Below the pieces are notes generated by a model that searched no databases, was not told the origin of the DNA, and saw only the letters and a list, made by a program, of their open reading frames with translations. The position numbers and the translations under genes were made by a program. Positions 1-9,166 of a stretch of 64,000 nt of DNA are shown one piece after another (the stretch's first letter is position 1; each line of letters begins with the position of its first letter). Source of the DNA: Ottelia alismoides (lineage: Eukaryota > Streptophyta > Magnoliopsida > Alismatales > Hydrocharitaceae). The stretch is from contig JAZKJV010005755.1 in NCBI GenBank assembly GCA_037367405.1, positions 124,001 through 188,000 of the forward strand, given 5' to 3'.

Positions 1-1806
1 GCCACTCTCGGCAATCCTCAGTAACTCCTCATCAGGCATGGATGACCATAGAAAATAACTCATGCGCGCTGCCAACTCGAATCCGGTTAACTTTCGCACC
101 GATGCATCAGTTCCGCGAACAGGTTCTGCCAGGAAAAGAAAGTCAGGAGACGACAACGTTGACTGTATCAGACGGCGAAGCCCACGGTCGGAGGAATGCA
201 TGGATCCGTCCTCAGCGAGTCTATCCGAATTCTCGTCGACGATTTGCAGAGCGGATTGAATTTCTGTTTCACTGACGGCGCGACGGTATGCACGTGTCAG
301 AAACAATTTGACTCGTTCCCTTATGGGTTTAACTTCACGTGGCTTCGCGCTTATGGGTTCTAAGTCCAATTGTTTCTCAATTGGAAGCACGTCTGTTGTA
401 TGAAGATCAACCTCGCGGTTTGGCGAAGCTCCTTCAATTGGGTTCAAAATGAAGCCAAAATCATCTAACAGAACGTATGGACCGCTAAATCGTGAACCGT
501 CGACTTGAAGGCTTTTAATGGAAGCCCCTGAAGGAGCAACAAAAGAAAAGAACGTATTGCCCGATTCACCGATCATGGCACTTCGCGTCAAATGTTGACC
601 CGTAGTGAGCATTGCGCGAAGAGTTACTTCGCCGGTTTGATTTCGTCGAGCTAGCACGCAAACTCCCAGGTGCTCAATACGCCGTCCTTCTTCTCCATCC
701 ACCTTGAATGTTAACTCAAACGATTTCTCATCTTTCACGCGATTGGTAAGAAGCAATTCGCCCGAAGTCTCTTCGGCTGTTGCAAAGGAAGCGAGCCATA
801 GATCAACATTGGGATTGATCGTGAGTGTCGACATACCAATTTTGACTTTGATCAATCCTCCTTTTCCTGCGATGGTTTTATTGTTCAAGTCTTTCGGTAC
901 ATCGAATACGCCACCGCTTCCTCGTTCAAACGACTCGGTCAATTCACTTACAAATGCAGCTTTCCATGTGTCGTTACCTTCGGCTTGCTTAGGAAGATTG
1001 TCGTTGGGGGCATAGAGTTTTGCTGCTGCTACAGAGTTTTCACCAATGCGATCGCTCTTCAAGGGTCTGATTGGCTGCGGAGTAACGCCAAGCAATTCTT
1101 GCATGATGCTACTATCGCGAAGCAACCGTTCGTTCGAAGCGATTGCGGCGGCCACTTCAAGGTACTTTTCAATGAGCAGTGGAGAGACATTCAGTGCATC
1201 GCCTCGGTTTGCAAAACCGTACTCAGCACGATTGTCGCCAGGCAGGCCGATTTGGGGTAGCAGTACATCGATCTTCTGGCCATATTCTCGAGCTGAGGTT
1301 TTAATCCATGGCCCTAGTGAGTTGCCCGAGGTTAGAAAGTATTCTTTATCTGCGATTGGTAGGCGTTCAGGAAACATAAACAAGTCGTAGTTTATCGCAA
1401 AAAGATCGCGAACCGTGTTGTTGTATTCCAACCGCGTGAGCCTCCGCAGCACCGGTTTACCCGGATCTATCGCCCCCAACTGCGGGTCAGGCTGCTTTTG
1501 CAATTCACGTACGAAATCGAGCAATGCGGATCTATCATGCTCTTCAAGCACAAAGCCTGAGTCTTTAAGCGGCATTTGTCGGGACTCGACGACATCAAAG
1601 ACTCGCTTCCAAACCGCGCGCTCCTTCGCGGCATCTTCCGCTGAGCGAAACCTTTCGAGGTCGAATCCCCCTTCACTCTCCACGCCATGATGGCAGTCGA
1701 GGCAATAGCGATTAACGATCTGCTGAGCTTCTTTGAATGAGCCACCAAGAGCCGAACTGCACCAGCAACAGAGGGCGACAAAACCAATGTTCTTGAAAAC
1801 GATCAT
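1..1806 (-). CDS. Planctomycete cytochrome c / DUF1592-family secreted protein, 3' end outside window
   Basis: The reading frame is open from an ATG at 1806 to the left edge (about 602 codons), so the C-terminus is missing. It starts with a signal peptide of about 22 residues, followed at once by a heme-binding CxxCH (CLDCH near residue 35) in a PSCyt1-like domain. A DUF1587-like stretch (LTRLEYNNTVRDLF) follows, and near the edge a DUF1592 stretch ([15 protein letters not shown]). These proteins are common in planctomycetes, are exported, and are thought to act in redox chemistry at the envelope; the substrate is unknown. The start overlaps the stop of the sugar-acid kinase gene by 4 bases (ATGA), which suggests translational coupling in one operon. 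The family is certain; the function is not. Confidence 0.9.
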   Translation of the reverse strand, partial: MIVFKNIGFVALCCWCSSALGGSFKEAQQIVNRYCLDCHHGVESEGGFDLERFRSAEDAAKERAVWKRVFDVVESRQMPLKDSGFVLEEHDRSALLDFVRELQKQPDPQLGAIDPGKPVLRRLTRLEYNNTVRDLFAINYDLFMFPERLPIADKEYFLTSGNSLGPWIKTSAREYGQKIDVLLPQIGLPGDNRAEYGFANRGDALNVSPLLIEKYLEVAAAIASNERLLRDSSIMQELLGVTPQPIRPLKSDRIGENSVAAAKLYAPNDNLPKQAEGNDTWKAAFVSELTESFERGSGGVFDVPKDLNNKTIAGKGGLIKVKIGMSTLTINPNVDLWLASFATAEETSGELLLTNRVKDEKSFELTFKVDGEEGRRIEHLGVCVLARRNQTGEVTLRAMLTTGQHLTRSAMIGESGNTFFSFVAPSGASIKSLQVDGSRFSGPYVLLDDFGFILNPIEGASPNREVDLHTTDVLPIEKQLDLEPISAKPREVKPIRERVKLFLTRAYRRAVSETEIQSALQIVDENSDRLAEDGSMHSSDRGLRRLIQSTLSSPDFLFLAEPVRGTDASVRKLTGFELAARMSYFLWSSMPDEELLRIAESG

Positions 1807-2936
1807 AACGCAATTCCTTCGATAACTGACGAAGGGACATAGTCGATGGGCCAAGCGTAACTGCCAGGTTTCACCACGACTCTTGGGGCAGCGCCATGGC
1901 ACGGACGCAATCCGACAACTCCGTCGGAGTAATGAAACTCAGCGATCAGCCGATGCCAGCTCATTTTGCGAATTACCTCAGATGCCGTTCGTCCCCCTTC
2001 AATCCAAACCTGCTGGGGTTTGCAGTGCTTTAAGATGCTGTGCAACGCGCCGGACTTCAGTTCGTCATGCATTGACGATGAATCTGCCGAGTTTTTTCTT
2101 GGTGCTCCGACCGCTAATACCGCGAATCCCGTTTGCTGAAACTGTCGGTTCACCATGCTTTGCAACTGTTCGCCGCAGTCATGACGTTGGAGCGTTATGG
2201 CGTTAGGAAGCGAATTGAATGGTGACAGTAACGAAGTGCCACTGACAATTAGAGTACCGGGAACCAAACACAATGGTGAATGCAAAACGTGATCCAGTTG
2301 TTTTTTCCGATAGGTCTGCAAGACCGCTTCAAAAAACTCCGCGCCACCGGCGGCGAGTGTCGGAGTGCGAAGGATTCGTTGTGCGAATTCGCAAAGGTGA
2401 TTCGCTTCGGTAACTTCGCCGACGAGCAAGCCATGATCGGGCCAATTCCCTTTCGGCGAGACAAGTTCGATTCTTGATGGGCAAGGGCTGAGCAGCCGAT
2501 CAATCAGAGCCGTTCGACGAGGATACTCCGGGTCCGAGGCGAACATGGTCTGATCAATAGGCTGTTGGTCGACCCATAAACATCCTGCATAGACCAGTCG
2601 CTTTTTTCTTGGATTCGAATTGATGATCAAAGTGCGTTCGAGATCGAGTGTGGTTTGCATCGCAATGGCTTCAGCCGCAATCGGACCGCGCAGTAGCGAA
2701 TCGACTTTCTTGTAGATCAGCTCGGGCATTCGCTTGGCGATCTCTTTTCCGATACGTTGTAGGATTGAAGCAGACTGTGCGGCAGAGCAAGATCTCGTAT
2801 TGGTGTCTATCACCACGACGTCACTATGAAAAAGTCCGAGCTCATCGATGTGAACCTCGGCAGTTAATCCCTGACTTAGTGCGACGCCTGCAATTTCGGC
2901 GGCACCGCTCAAATCGTCAGCCACTACGATGATCAC
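1803..2936 (-). CDS. Four-carbon acid sugar kinase family protein (DUF1537-like)
   Basis: The 377-residue protein begins VVADDLSGAAEIAG, the N-terminal substrate-binding signature of four-carbon acid sugar kinases (PF07005). Its C-terminus contains VVVKPGSYA, matching the PGxFG-type nucleotide-binding region (PF17042). Known members phosphorylate acids such as erythronate, threonate or their 3-dehydro forms in the cytoplasm. The start is GTG at 2936, chosen because GAGGAGGG lies 5 bases upstream and no ATG fits better. It is the first gene of a pair with the DUF1592 gene, overlapping by 4 bases. The 320-bp gap before the divergent gene at 3256 holds strong palindromes that could be operators. 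The substrate cannot be read from the sequence. Confidence 0.85.
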   Translation of the reverse strand: MIIVVADDLSGAAEIAGVALSQGLTAEVHIDELGLFHSDVVVIDTNTRSCSAAQSASILQRIGKEIAKRMPELIYKKVDSLLRGPIAAEAIAMQTTLDLERTLIINSNPRKKRLVYAGCLWVDQQPIDQTMFASDPEYPRRTALIDRLLSPCPSRIELVSPKGNWPDHGLLVGEVTEANHLCEFAQRILRTPTLAAGGAEFFEAVLQTYRKKQLDHVLHSPLCLVPGTLIVSGTSLLSPFNSLPNAITLQRHDCGEQLQSMVNRQFQQTGFAVLAVGAPRKNSADSSSMHDELKSGALHSILKHCKPQQVWIEGGRTASEVIRKMSWHRLIAEFHYSDGVVGLRPCHGAAPRVVVKPGSYAWPIDYVPSSVIEGIAL

Positions 2937-3068
2937 GTTGACCCTCCTCAGTCAGCGTTCCGATTCGTCCATTGTGTCATCGCAATGCACGCATATTGAA
3001 TAACAAACGCATGTCGTTTGCTTTTTCGGTCGGAAAAAACCGCATGCAAAAGTGCACGCTAGAACGAA

Positions 3069-3086
3069 TAAACTGCATGCAGTTTA
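3069..3086. promoter_or_regulatory. Perfect 18-bp palindrome, candidate operator
   Basis: TAAACTGCATGCAGTTTA is a perfect inverted repeat in the gap between two divergent genes (starts at 2936 and 3256). A related but imperfect inverted repeat, CAAACG-N5-CGTTTG, lies at 3004-3020, and a further GCATGC-containing site lies near 3041. Such symmetry is typical of dimeric GntR- or LacI-type regulators, which often control sugar-acid genes. No regulator gene is visible next to it. Confidence 0.5.
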
Positions 3087-3255
3087 GAAGCATAAGGCTG
3101 AAATGTCAACGTTTTCGGTGTTTTCGAGTGAGCAGGGCGTCGGAACCGCGGGGCGAAATAGTTGGATTCTCACGAGGGTGAAACAGTGCCCTGTCGACCA
3201 GTTATGATATACGCTCGAACGAACCCACCGCACTCATCTTGGATACTCCACGTTT

Positions 3256-4215
3256 ATGCTTTTCCATCGAATCAACCAAACCATGCGCTTCGCCACTTCC
3301 TTCCTACTTGCCACGATATTTTCTGCCGCTAGCACGTTTTCGGGCGAGATCAACCATCGCTTTCTCGCTTGTGGAGCCGAGACCTATATCGTCGAAGCGG
3401 ATCAGAAGATTTCATGGACTTATCCTCATAGTACGCGTGATGGGTTTGTTCTCGAGGATGGCCGCAAGGTTCTGACGCTCAGCAAATCGAAAGAGTATCC
3501 AGGGGGAGCGGTAGTCGTAGTCACAGCCGATGGAAAAGAGACTGTGCTGTGGAAGGGAACCCAAGCAGAAGTGAATAGTGCGCAGCCAACTCCAAACAAC
3601 AGCTATGTGATAACGGAAGCAGGGCCGAACCCACGTTTATTGGAAATCGACTCCCAGGGGAAAGTGCTTGTCGAGTTTCCACTTGTCTGCCAAAAGCCCA
3701 ATCACCATATGCAGACTCGCATGGCTAGAAAACTTCCCGATGGCACTTATCTCGTACCCCATCTACTCGACTTTGCGGTAAAGCAATACGACGCTAAAGG
3801 GCACATCGCGATAGAGTTGAATACGAGCGTCAACGGAGATCCAGAACGAGCCATTCACACTTGGCCCTTTACAGCAATCCGCCACGCGAATCAGCAGACC
3901 CTTGTTTGTTGCACGAACGGAAACCGCGTTGTTGATTTTGACGCAAACGGAAAAATCGTCTGGCAGTTGACGAATGAAGATCTTCCGGGGCCATGGCTGC
4001 AAGATCCTTGTGGTGGTCAAGTCTTGCCCAACGGAAACATTGTCATCACCAGTTATGCGGGCGGTAGAAAAGATCCGCAAGCACCAAAACTGATCGAAGT
4101 GACCCGAGACAAGCAGGTTGCTTGGACTTATGTCGATGGCAAATCCGTGGGCATTCATCATTTTCAAATTCTTGCCACAAACGGAGAAGCCGTTCAAGGC
4201 ATTCCGTTGAAGTGA
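3256..4215 (+). CDS. Secreted PQQ-like beta-propeller protein
   Basis: The protein has 319 residues. An internal Met at 3283 would give a cleaner signal peptide (MRFATSFLLATIFSAASTFS), so the true start may be there. The mature part has repeated strand-turn units such as LEIDSQGKVLVEFPL, VDFDANGKIVWQL and IEVTRDKQVAWTY, the aspartate/glycine-Lys-x-hydrophobic-Trp pattern of PQQ-like or arylsulfotransferase-like propellers. No catalytic residues are recognised. The next gene starts 14 bases after its stop, so the two are probably co-transcribed. The role is probably binding in the periplasm or outside the cell; the ligand is unknown. Confidence 0.75.
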   Translation: MLFHRINQTMRFATSFLLATIFSAASTFSGEINHRFLACGAETYIVEADQKISWTYPHSTRDGFVLEDGRKVLTLSKSKEYPGGAVVVVTADGKETVLWKGTQAEVNSAQPTPNNSYVITEAGPNPRLLEIDSQGKVLVEFPLVCQKPNHHMQTRMARKLPDGTYLVPHLLDFAVKQYDAKGHIAIELNTSVNGDPERAIHTWPFTAIRHANQQTLVCCTNGNRVVDFDANGKIVWQLTNEDLPGPWLQDPCGGQVLPNGNIVITSYAGGRKDPQAPKLIEVTRDKQVAWTYVDGKSVGIHHFQILATNGEAVQGIPLK

Positions 4216-4229
4216 AATCGGCTCACCCT

Positions 4230-6155
4230 ATGAATAACCGTTGCCAGAAGCTTGCGTTTGCTATCGTATTTGCGACAACTCTCCTCATTGGCTTGCAAAA
4301 TACCGTTTCTGCGGAGCGAGTTCCGCAGACAGTCGAAGAACTATGGGCTGATTTTGATCCGAGAACTGATCCGCTTGAAGTTGAAGTCATCCGAGAATGG
4401 AGAGAGGATGGCTCGGTGTTTCGCCATGTTCGATATCTAATCGGGCACTTCAAAGGTAAACCGGCTCGGATGGCCGCGATTTATGGATTTCCGGAAGCCG
4501 TGAAAGAGAAACTGCCAGCCGTGATGCATATCCATGGCGGCGGCCAGCGCGCTTTCTTGCACGAAGTGAAACTGCTTACCGGACGTGGTTATGCCGCACT
4601 TTCAGTTAACTGGGGAGGTAATGGCGACGGTGAACCTCCATTCAATCAGCCTGAAGCCGCACAACCAGATGATCCCAATACGGACTGGGGAGCGGTGGAC
4701 CCAAGTCAACTGAATGTTCCTGGATATCAATCGATTTTGCCAGGGCCAAAACAACTCATCGAAGACCATGAGCATCCAAAGAATTGCAATTGGTACTTGC
4801 TCACTCTCGGCTGCAGGCGTGGTTTGACATTTCTCGAACAGCAACCCGAAGTTGATCCGGCACGCCTTGGCGTACATGGTTATTCAATGGGTGGTAACCT
4901 CACGATGTACGTTGCCGGAAGCGATCGTCGTGTCAAGGCCGCTGTGCCTGCGGTCGGTGGTTCGGGTTGGCGCTGGAAACCGCATGACTTCATCGGTGGT
5001 ACTGCTCAACAAGATCACATTAGTGGAGACGTGGATCTGTTCCGGCGCACTTTGAGCTTTGAAAGCTATGCACCTCATATTCAATGTCCATTGCTTCATC
5101 GAAGCGCTACGAATGACTTTCATGGCTGGATGGACGATGTCTATCTGACAAACTCGCTTATACCGAATCCGTCATTGCGTTATTCTTGGTCGGTACATTT
5201 GAATCATCGGCTCCTTCCAGAAGTCGCAGTGACAATGCCGTTATGGTTCGACCAACATCTCAAAGGTGGACCTGCATTGCCCGGAACTCCACAAAGCGAG
5301 TTGTTGTTAAACACCGTGGATCACATTCCCGTGTTGCGTGTAACACCAGATACAAAGTCGCTGCCAATCGCTCAGTGCGACATTTACTACAGCGTCGATC
5401 CAGATCCTCGCGCACGCTTTTGGCGGAGTACGGAGACAACGCGGGACGGTGATACCTTTACGGCCCAATTGCCCCTTCACGCTTTGGATTTGCCCCTATT
5501 TGCGTTTGCAAATGTGTATTACACGCTGCCGAAACCGGAGTCACTTGCTGCCATTCCCGGAAATAGTAAGCCGATTAACGAGATCTGTCTAAGCAGCCAA
5601 CTACATAGCGCGAAATCTGATGCATTGAGATCCACAGGAGTCACGACGTCATCGCCATCTAAAACCTTGATTGATGATTTTGCTGCATCGCGTAAGATGC
5701 GCGACTGGTACACGCTCAACGCTGATCATCCGTCATTAGTGCAGCACTGGACGCGCAAGTTAACCGACCCCGTTTATCGTGGACGGGAAGAGTCAAAGCT
5801 GAAACTTACGCTGCAATTGCCGCAAACCAATTCACTCACGTTCGTCGTCATTGAAAACGAATGGCGCTCCTACCGAGGAAACAAGAAGACGTTCGTCTGT
5901 GAGCGTGAGATCCCAGGTAATGATACAGAGCAAACGATTGTGTTAACCCTGAATGACTTTTCTTCGCAGGATGGATCGCTGAAATCTTGGGACAATGTTG
6001 ACCAATTCGGTATCTGCGCTCGCTTTACCGAACGTGGAGCTTCATCGAGTCAAATAAAAACTTGGAAAGGCCCGGCAGCTGAATTCAAAAAACTGGAATG
6101 GGAAATAAAACCCGATGCAAAACTACCGGCCCGCTTGCGGGAGGGTCTCCAATAA
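4230..6155 (+). CDS. Secreted alpha/beta hydrolase (dienelactone hydrolase / acetyl xylan esterase type)
   Basis: The ATG at 4230 gives a 641-residue protein with a clear signal peptide (IVFATTLLIGLQNTVSA). The longer open frame from 4122 overlaps the upstream gene and is rejected. The nucleophile elbow is GVHGYSMGG near residue 215, preceded by an oxyanion-type HGGG near residue 95. A C-terminal extension of about 200 residues looks beta-rich and may bind carbohydrate. Related planctomycete enzymes are annotated as esterases or prolyl oligopeptidase-like hydrolases. The gene ends about 85 bases before a bidirectional terminator. Substrate unknown. Confidence 0.8.
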   Translation: MNNRCQKLAFAIVFATTLLIGLQNTVSAERVPQTVEELWADFDPRTDPLEVEVIREWREDGSVFRHVRYLIGHFKGKPARMAAIYGFPEAVKEKLPAVMHIHGGGQRAFLHEVKLLTGRGYAALSVNWGGNGDGEPPFNQPEAAQPDDPNTDWGAVDPSQLNVPGYQSILPGPKQLIEDHEHPKNCNWYLLTLGCRRGLTFLEQQPEVDPARLGVHGYSMGGNLTMYVAGSDRRVKAAVPAVGGSGWRWKPHDFIGGTAQQDHISGDVDLFRRTLSFESYAPHIQCPLLHRSATNDFHGWMDDVYLTNSLIPNPSLRYSWSVHLNHRLLPEVAVTMPLWFDQHLKGGPALPGTPQSELLLNTVDHIPVLRVTPDTKSLPIAQCDIYYSVDPDPRARFWRSTETTRDGDTFTAQLPLHALDLPLFAFANVYYTLPKPESLAAIPGNSKPINEICLSSQLHSAKSDALRSTGVTTSSPSKTLIDDFAASRKMRDWYTLNADHPSLVQHWTRKLTDPVYRGREESKLKLTLQLPQTNSLTFVVIENEWRSYRGNKKTFVCEREIPGNDTEQTIVLTLNDFSSQDGSLKSWDNVDQFGICARFTERGASSSQIKTWKGPAAEFKKLEWEIKPDAKLPARLREGLQ

Positions 6156-6240
6156 ACCCGAACCACGGTTTCTTCGTCCATCGTTGTGCTTCATAACCAG
6201 TAAACAAAGTTTGGTTTTCTTTCGCAAACTCCATAAAAAA

Positions 6241-6268
6241 AGAGGTGATAGCCTGCGCTATCACCTCT
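6241..6268. terminator. Bidirectional rho-independent terminator
   Basis: A perfect 12-bp stem (AGAGGTGATAGC with its complement, 4-base loop) lies between convergent genes ending at 6155 and 6294. The minus strand has a run of T residues just after the stem, and the plus strand has a weaker T-rich tail. Confidence 0.85.
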
Positions 6269-6293
6269 TCCATTTTGTTGAGAACGTCAAAGC

Positions 6294-7460
6294 TTAGAGC
6301 GATTTGTTCTCATTACCGTTGCGAGTGCCCAACGCGCCCCAAAGGCCGAAGGGGCTTTCGATGCCAACGTTGTTGTTGGACTCGCACGCAGTGAGACTTG
6401 AGGGAGTGCCGGCGTCGATGTTGTCAGTGATAAACTTAACAGCACCGTCGGCCATCAACACGTGTGCGCCACCTTTGTGATAGCTTGCAACCGTGTTAAT
6501 GATGTTCGTTCCAGCATTGTCACCGCGGCAGCTCGGACCGTTCGGGGGCATAATCGTAACGATACCACCGCGGATGGGCCGACCATCCGACCAGATCCAA
6601 CCACGAAGATCGTTACGAAGCGTGATTCCGCCAGTCGTGCCGTAGTAAGCAGGACGGTTAGGATTAGGTGCATTCGCCTTGCAGTCCGCAACTCCGGTCG
6701 TGGGTGACAGTGTCGCATATTGGGCAATGTTACCTGCAAATTCCATTCGGTTGGAACTATGGCAGAATTCACCCATAGCGATCGTGTTCGCCGTTCCATC
6801 GAGAATATCGCGGAAACCTAAGTAGCCACGTACGGGCGAAGTTGGTGCCCAAATAGCGCCCGTTAACGGACCAAACACACCGCGCTGTCCACCGGGTCCA
6901 CGAATGGGAGCCGTTGTGGTCGTGTTGAGATCGTCTCCGATGCAATAAAAGTTGTCGCCATAGGAGGCTGCATAGCACGACTTGCCGTTGCTGACAGCAA
7001 TCTCCGCTTTGGGATGACTGGGACACAGGTAAGTATCAACTTGCGTACGCCAAGGTGCGTATTGGGTGATGTACTGGTCTGGCTGAGGCCCCATCGCATG
7101 GAATGACGAGCCGCTAACCGAATCGATGTAGGGATTCGAAATCTTTTCCCAAAGCGGCTGTTGCTCAATGAACGGAAGGATTGCAACCAGTGAGCTCAAG
7201 CAGTATTGGTTACGTTCAGGATTGGTTGTATTGAGCGCATCACGAGTCCCACCACGACCGACCGGAAGCTTGTCGTAAGTGGAATGGTAGTTGTGTAACC
7301 CCAAGCCAATCTGCTTAAAGTTGTTTCCACAGCTCATACGTCGTGCAGCTTCTCGTGCAGCTTGCACAGCAGGAAGCAAAAGCCCAACCAGAATGCCAAT
7401 GATTGCGATCACCACCAAGAGCTCGACCAGCGTGAAGCCGGCCTTCGAACGATTCGACAC
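6294..7460 (-). CDS. DUF1559 pseudopilin-like protein
   Basis: The 388-residue protein starts with a prepilin leader, KAGFTLVELLVVIAIIGILV, with the expected Gly-Phe cleavage site and Glu at position 5 of the mature protein. The DUF1559 body follows, with the early CGNNFKQIGLGLHNY motif and the C-terminal HVLMADGAVKF (H-x-DG) motif. These proteins are hugely expanded in planctomycetes. They are expected to be processed by a prepilin peptidase and anchored or assembled at the envelope, but their role is unknown. The gene is full length and ends at the strong terminator at 6241-6268. A second terminator lies upstream at 7535, so it is probably monocistronic. Confidence 0.92.
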   Translation of the reverse strand: MSNRSKAGFTLVELLVVIAIIGILVGLLLPAVQAAREAARRMSCGNNFKQIGLGLHNYHSTYDKLPVGRGGTRDALNTTNPERNQYCLSSLVAILPFIEQQPLWEKISNPYIDSVSGSSFHAMGPQPDQYITQYAPWRTQVDTYLCPSHPKAEIAVSNGKSCYAASYGDNFYCIGDDLNTTTTAPIRGPGGQRGVFGPLTGAIWAPTSPVRGYLGFRDILDGTANTIAMGEFCHSSNRMEFAGNIAQYATLSPTTGVADCKANAPNPNRPAYYGTTGGITLRNDLRGWIWSDGRPIRGGIVTIMPPNGPSCRGDNAGTNIINTVASYHKGGAHVLMADGAVKFITDNIDAGTPSSLTACESNNNVGIESPFGLWGALGTRNGNENKSL

Positions 7461-7534
7461 AAGAACCTCTGCGTAGTATTAGGGATGAGTTGGCTATGCC
7501 CAGAAATGAGGGCTCTTAGCCACACAAAAAAACT

Positions 7535-7564
7535 GCGGGGTGATGGCACTTACCATCACCCCGC
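7535..7564 (-). terminator. Rho-independent terminator, minus strand
   Basis: A perfect 12-bp GC-rich stem (GCGGGGTGATGG with its complement, 6-base loop) is followed on the minus strand by seven T residues (complement of the A run at 7526-7532). It can end transcripts from the operon that stops at 7958 and insulates the DUF1559 gene that starts at 7460. Confidence 0.8.
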
Positions 7565-7957
7565 TACCAATCTTGATCTAACTCACTCTAGCGGCCGAGG
7601 TATCTTGGGAAACCAAAGAAATTGCCTGTGGGCCAATTTAGTGCGGTAGATTCCAACCACACTTCAGAACTGCATTGGTTCCGATAGCTCGTATAGGCTA
7701 TCGGAACCCGCATTGGAGCTAGAGTTTGCGGTCGTATGCGGCAGTCGATGACCTGAGATCGGCGCTCGTCGGAGTTCCATCTCCATTACGTTAGCTCAGA
7801 AATCAAACGCACAAAAAGCACTCTAGTTAATGGGAAGGTGCATGTTGGGATCGCTAGAGGGGGGCTTGTTTTAGCGATAAGCGGTACCAAGTTAGGCGAT
7901 GTTGAGCAGTACGCGAAGCCATGGGTTAACAGCCGGGAGACGGTTAGACACTTGGCC
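7565..7957. other. Non-coding stretch with a 12-bp perfect hairpin
   Basis: I see no supported gene here. A perfect 12-bp stem at 7677-7688 pairs with 7697-7708 (GGTTCCGATAGC and its complement, 8-base loop). No T run follows on either strand, so it does not look like a simple terminator; it may be a 3' UTR structure or a repeat. Confidence 0.5.
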
Positions 7958-9166
7958 TTATTTCTCGAATATATCCGCGCTTGGCCATCGATCGTCAAAG
8001 TCGTGAATGCATTCTTCATACGGCGGTTTTACTTTCGGCCACGATTGCGGACGAATGCGCACGACGCGTCCCGGTCGGAACCCTTCGAGAATTAGATCCA
8101 TCTCGAACTTGATTTGAATTCCACTACTTCCCAGCGTTTCATTCTCCGCGGAATGTCGGACATCAACGATGGTTCCTTCCATGCCGTCATGGTCAGGCCA
8201 ATAGGTTCTTAATGTGTCTTCTGCGGCAGCAACCTGTCCTTGAATACCTTTCTTAAAGTCGTCATAGAGGGCTGGATCCACGCCACCAAACAGCGTTGCC
8301 GTTACTGTCGCGTGCCCCGATTCACCGTAATCAACTGTATCGATCCAAGCGGGCATCCAGCGCAAACGTACGAATCGGTTATGCAATGCGTTTTGTTGTT
8401 TCGTGGCTTGTTGCATGGCGGCCTTATCAAGCCAAAGATCAGCGACATGAAACTGTTGATAAAGATATCGAGGATGCCATGTAAGATTCAGATAAACGTC
8501 GCGACCGTCCATTTTCTTATTGCCATTCTCGAGCCATTCACCGTTCGCAGTGAGGTCCTCCAGCGAAAGCTGTTCTCGTCCTCGCCAAATCCGCGTTGAA
8601 CGATCGATAGTCATCTTATGTTCGCCACCGAGACCTTCGCCTCCGTCCTTGCGATCGAGGCTTACGGCAATCGTCCCTTCCTGCTTTTGCAAAACGACGT
8701 CATTTAGCTTCCATGCTTTTCCTTCGCGTAGGCAGAGACTTGCATCGTCTTCAAGCAAGATCGCATACGTCTCTACTGGTTGAGTCACGGTGGCTTTGTT
8801 TCGATTGGGTACCGAAGAAGTTTTTGGATTCGGCGGAAGGTAGAACCTACCGTACATCACCGTGCCCAGTGGTATATCACGCAGGTCTGCCGGAGCTCCT
8901 CGATAACGCACCATGCCATATGGAAGCATCGCGAAATGATGCGGTTTGCTTTCTCCGAAATGACCATCCACATGCAGCCGCAAACTACCGCGACGATTGA
9001 TATGGTCAACAAATACCAACTCACCACGATACGACTTTGCCTCCGCAACTGCTGGAAATTTTCCGGCTTCAGGTCGATATGCGGATTCTTCTGAGAAAGC
9101 AGCTATCGGAGTTAGAAATTCGAGCAGCAAAAGCGCGATCAACACGCGAGCCCCAAAGCATGTCAT
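7958..9166 (-). CDS. Secreted protein of unknown function in a DUF1592/DUF1552 operon
   Basis: The 402-residue protein has a signal peptide ending near [15 protein letters not shown]. The mature part is mostly beta-strand-like, with no motif I recognise and no CxxCH. It is the last gene of a tight operon: its ATG overlaps the stop of the DUF1552 gene by 4 bases. That position suggests it works with the exported cytochrome-type protein encoded first in the operon. A terminator lies downstream at 7535-7564. Confidence 0.75.
   Translation of the reverse strand: MTCFGARVLIALLLLEFLTPIAAFSEESAYRPEAGKFPAVAEAKSYRGELVFVDHINRRGSLRLHVDGHFGESKPHHFAMLPYGMVRYRGAPADLRDIPLGTVMYGRFYLPPNPKTSSVPNRNKATVTQPVETYAILLEDDASLCLREGKAWKLNDVVLQKQEGTIAVSLDRKDGGEGLGGEHKMTIDRSTRIWRGREQLSLEDLTANGEWLENGNKKMDGRDVYLNLTWHPRYLYQQFHVADLWLDKAAMQQATKQQNALHNRFVRLRWMPAWIDTVDYGESGHATVTATLFGGVDPALYDDFKKGIQGQVAAAEDTLRTYWPDHDGMEGTIVDVRHSAENETLGSSGIQIKFEMDLILEGFRPGRVVRIRPQSWPKVKPPYEECIHDFDDRWPSADIFEK

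Noticed and set aside
42..1690. Plus-strand open frames at the left edge
   Set aside because: They are antisense shadows of the DUF1592-type gene, which is open to the window edge on the minus strand.
2972..3181. 69-codon open frame in the divergent promoter gap
   Set aside because: It spans the palindromes, has no ribosome site and a random-looking composition.
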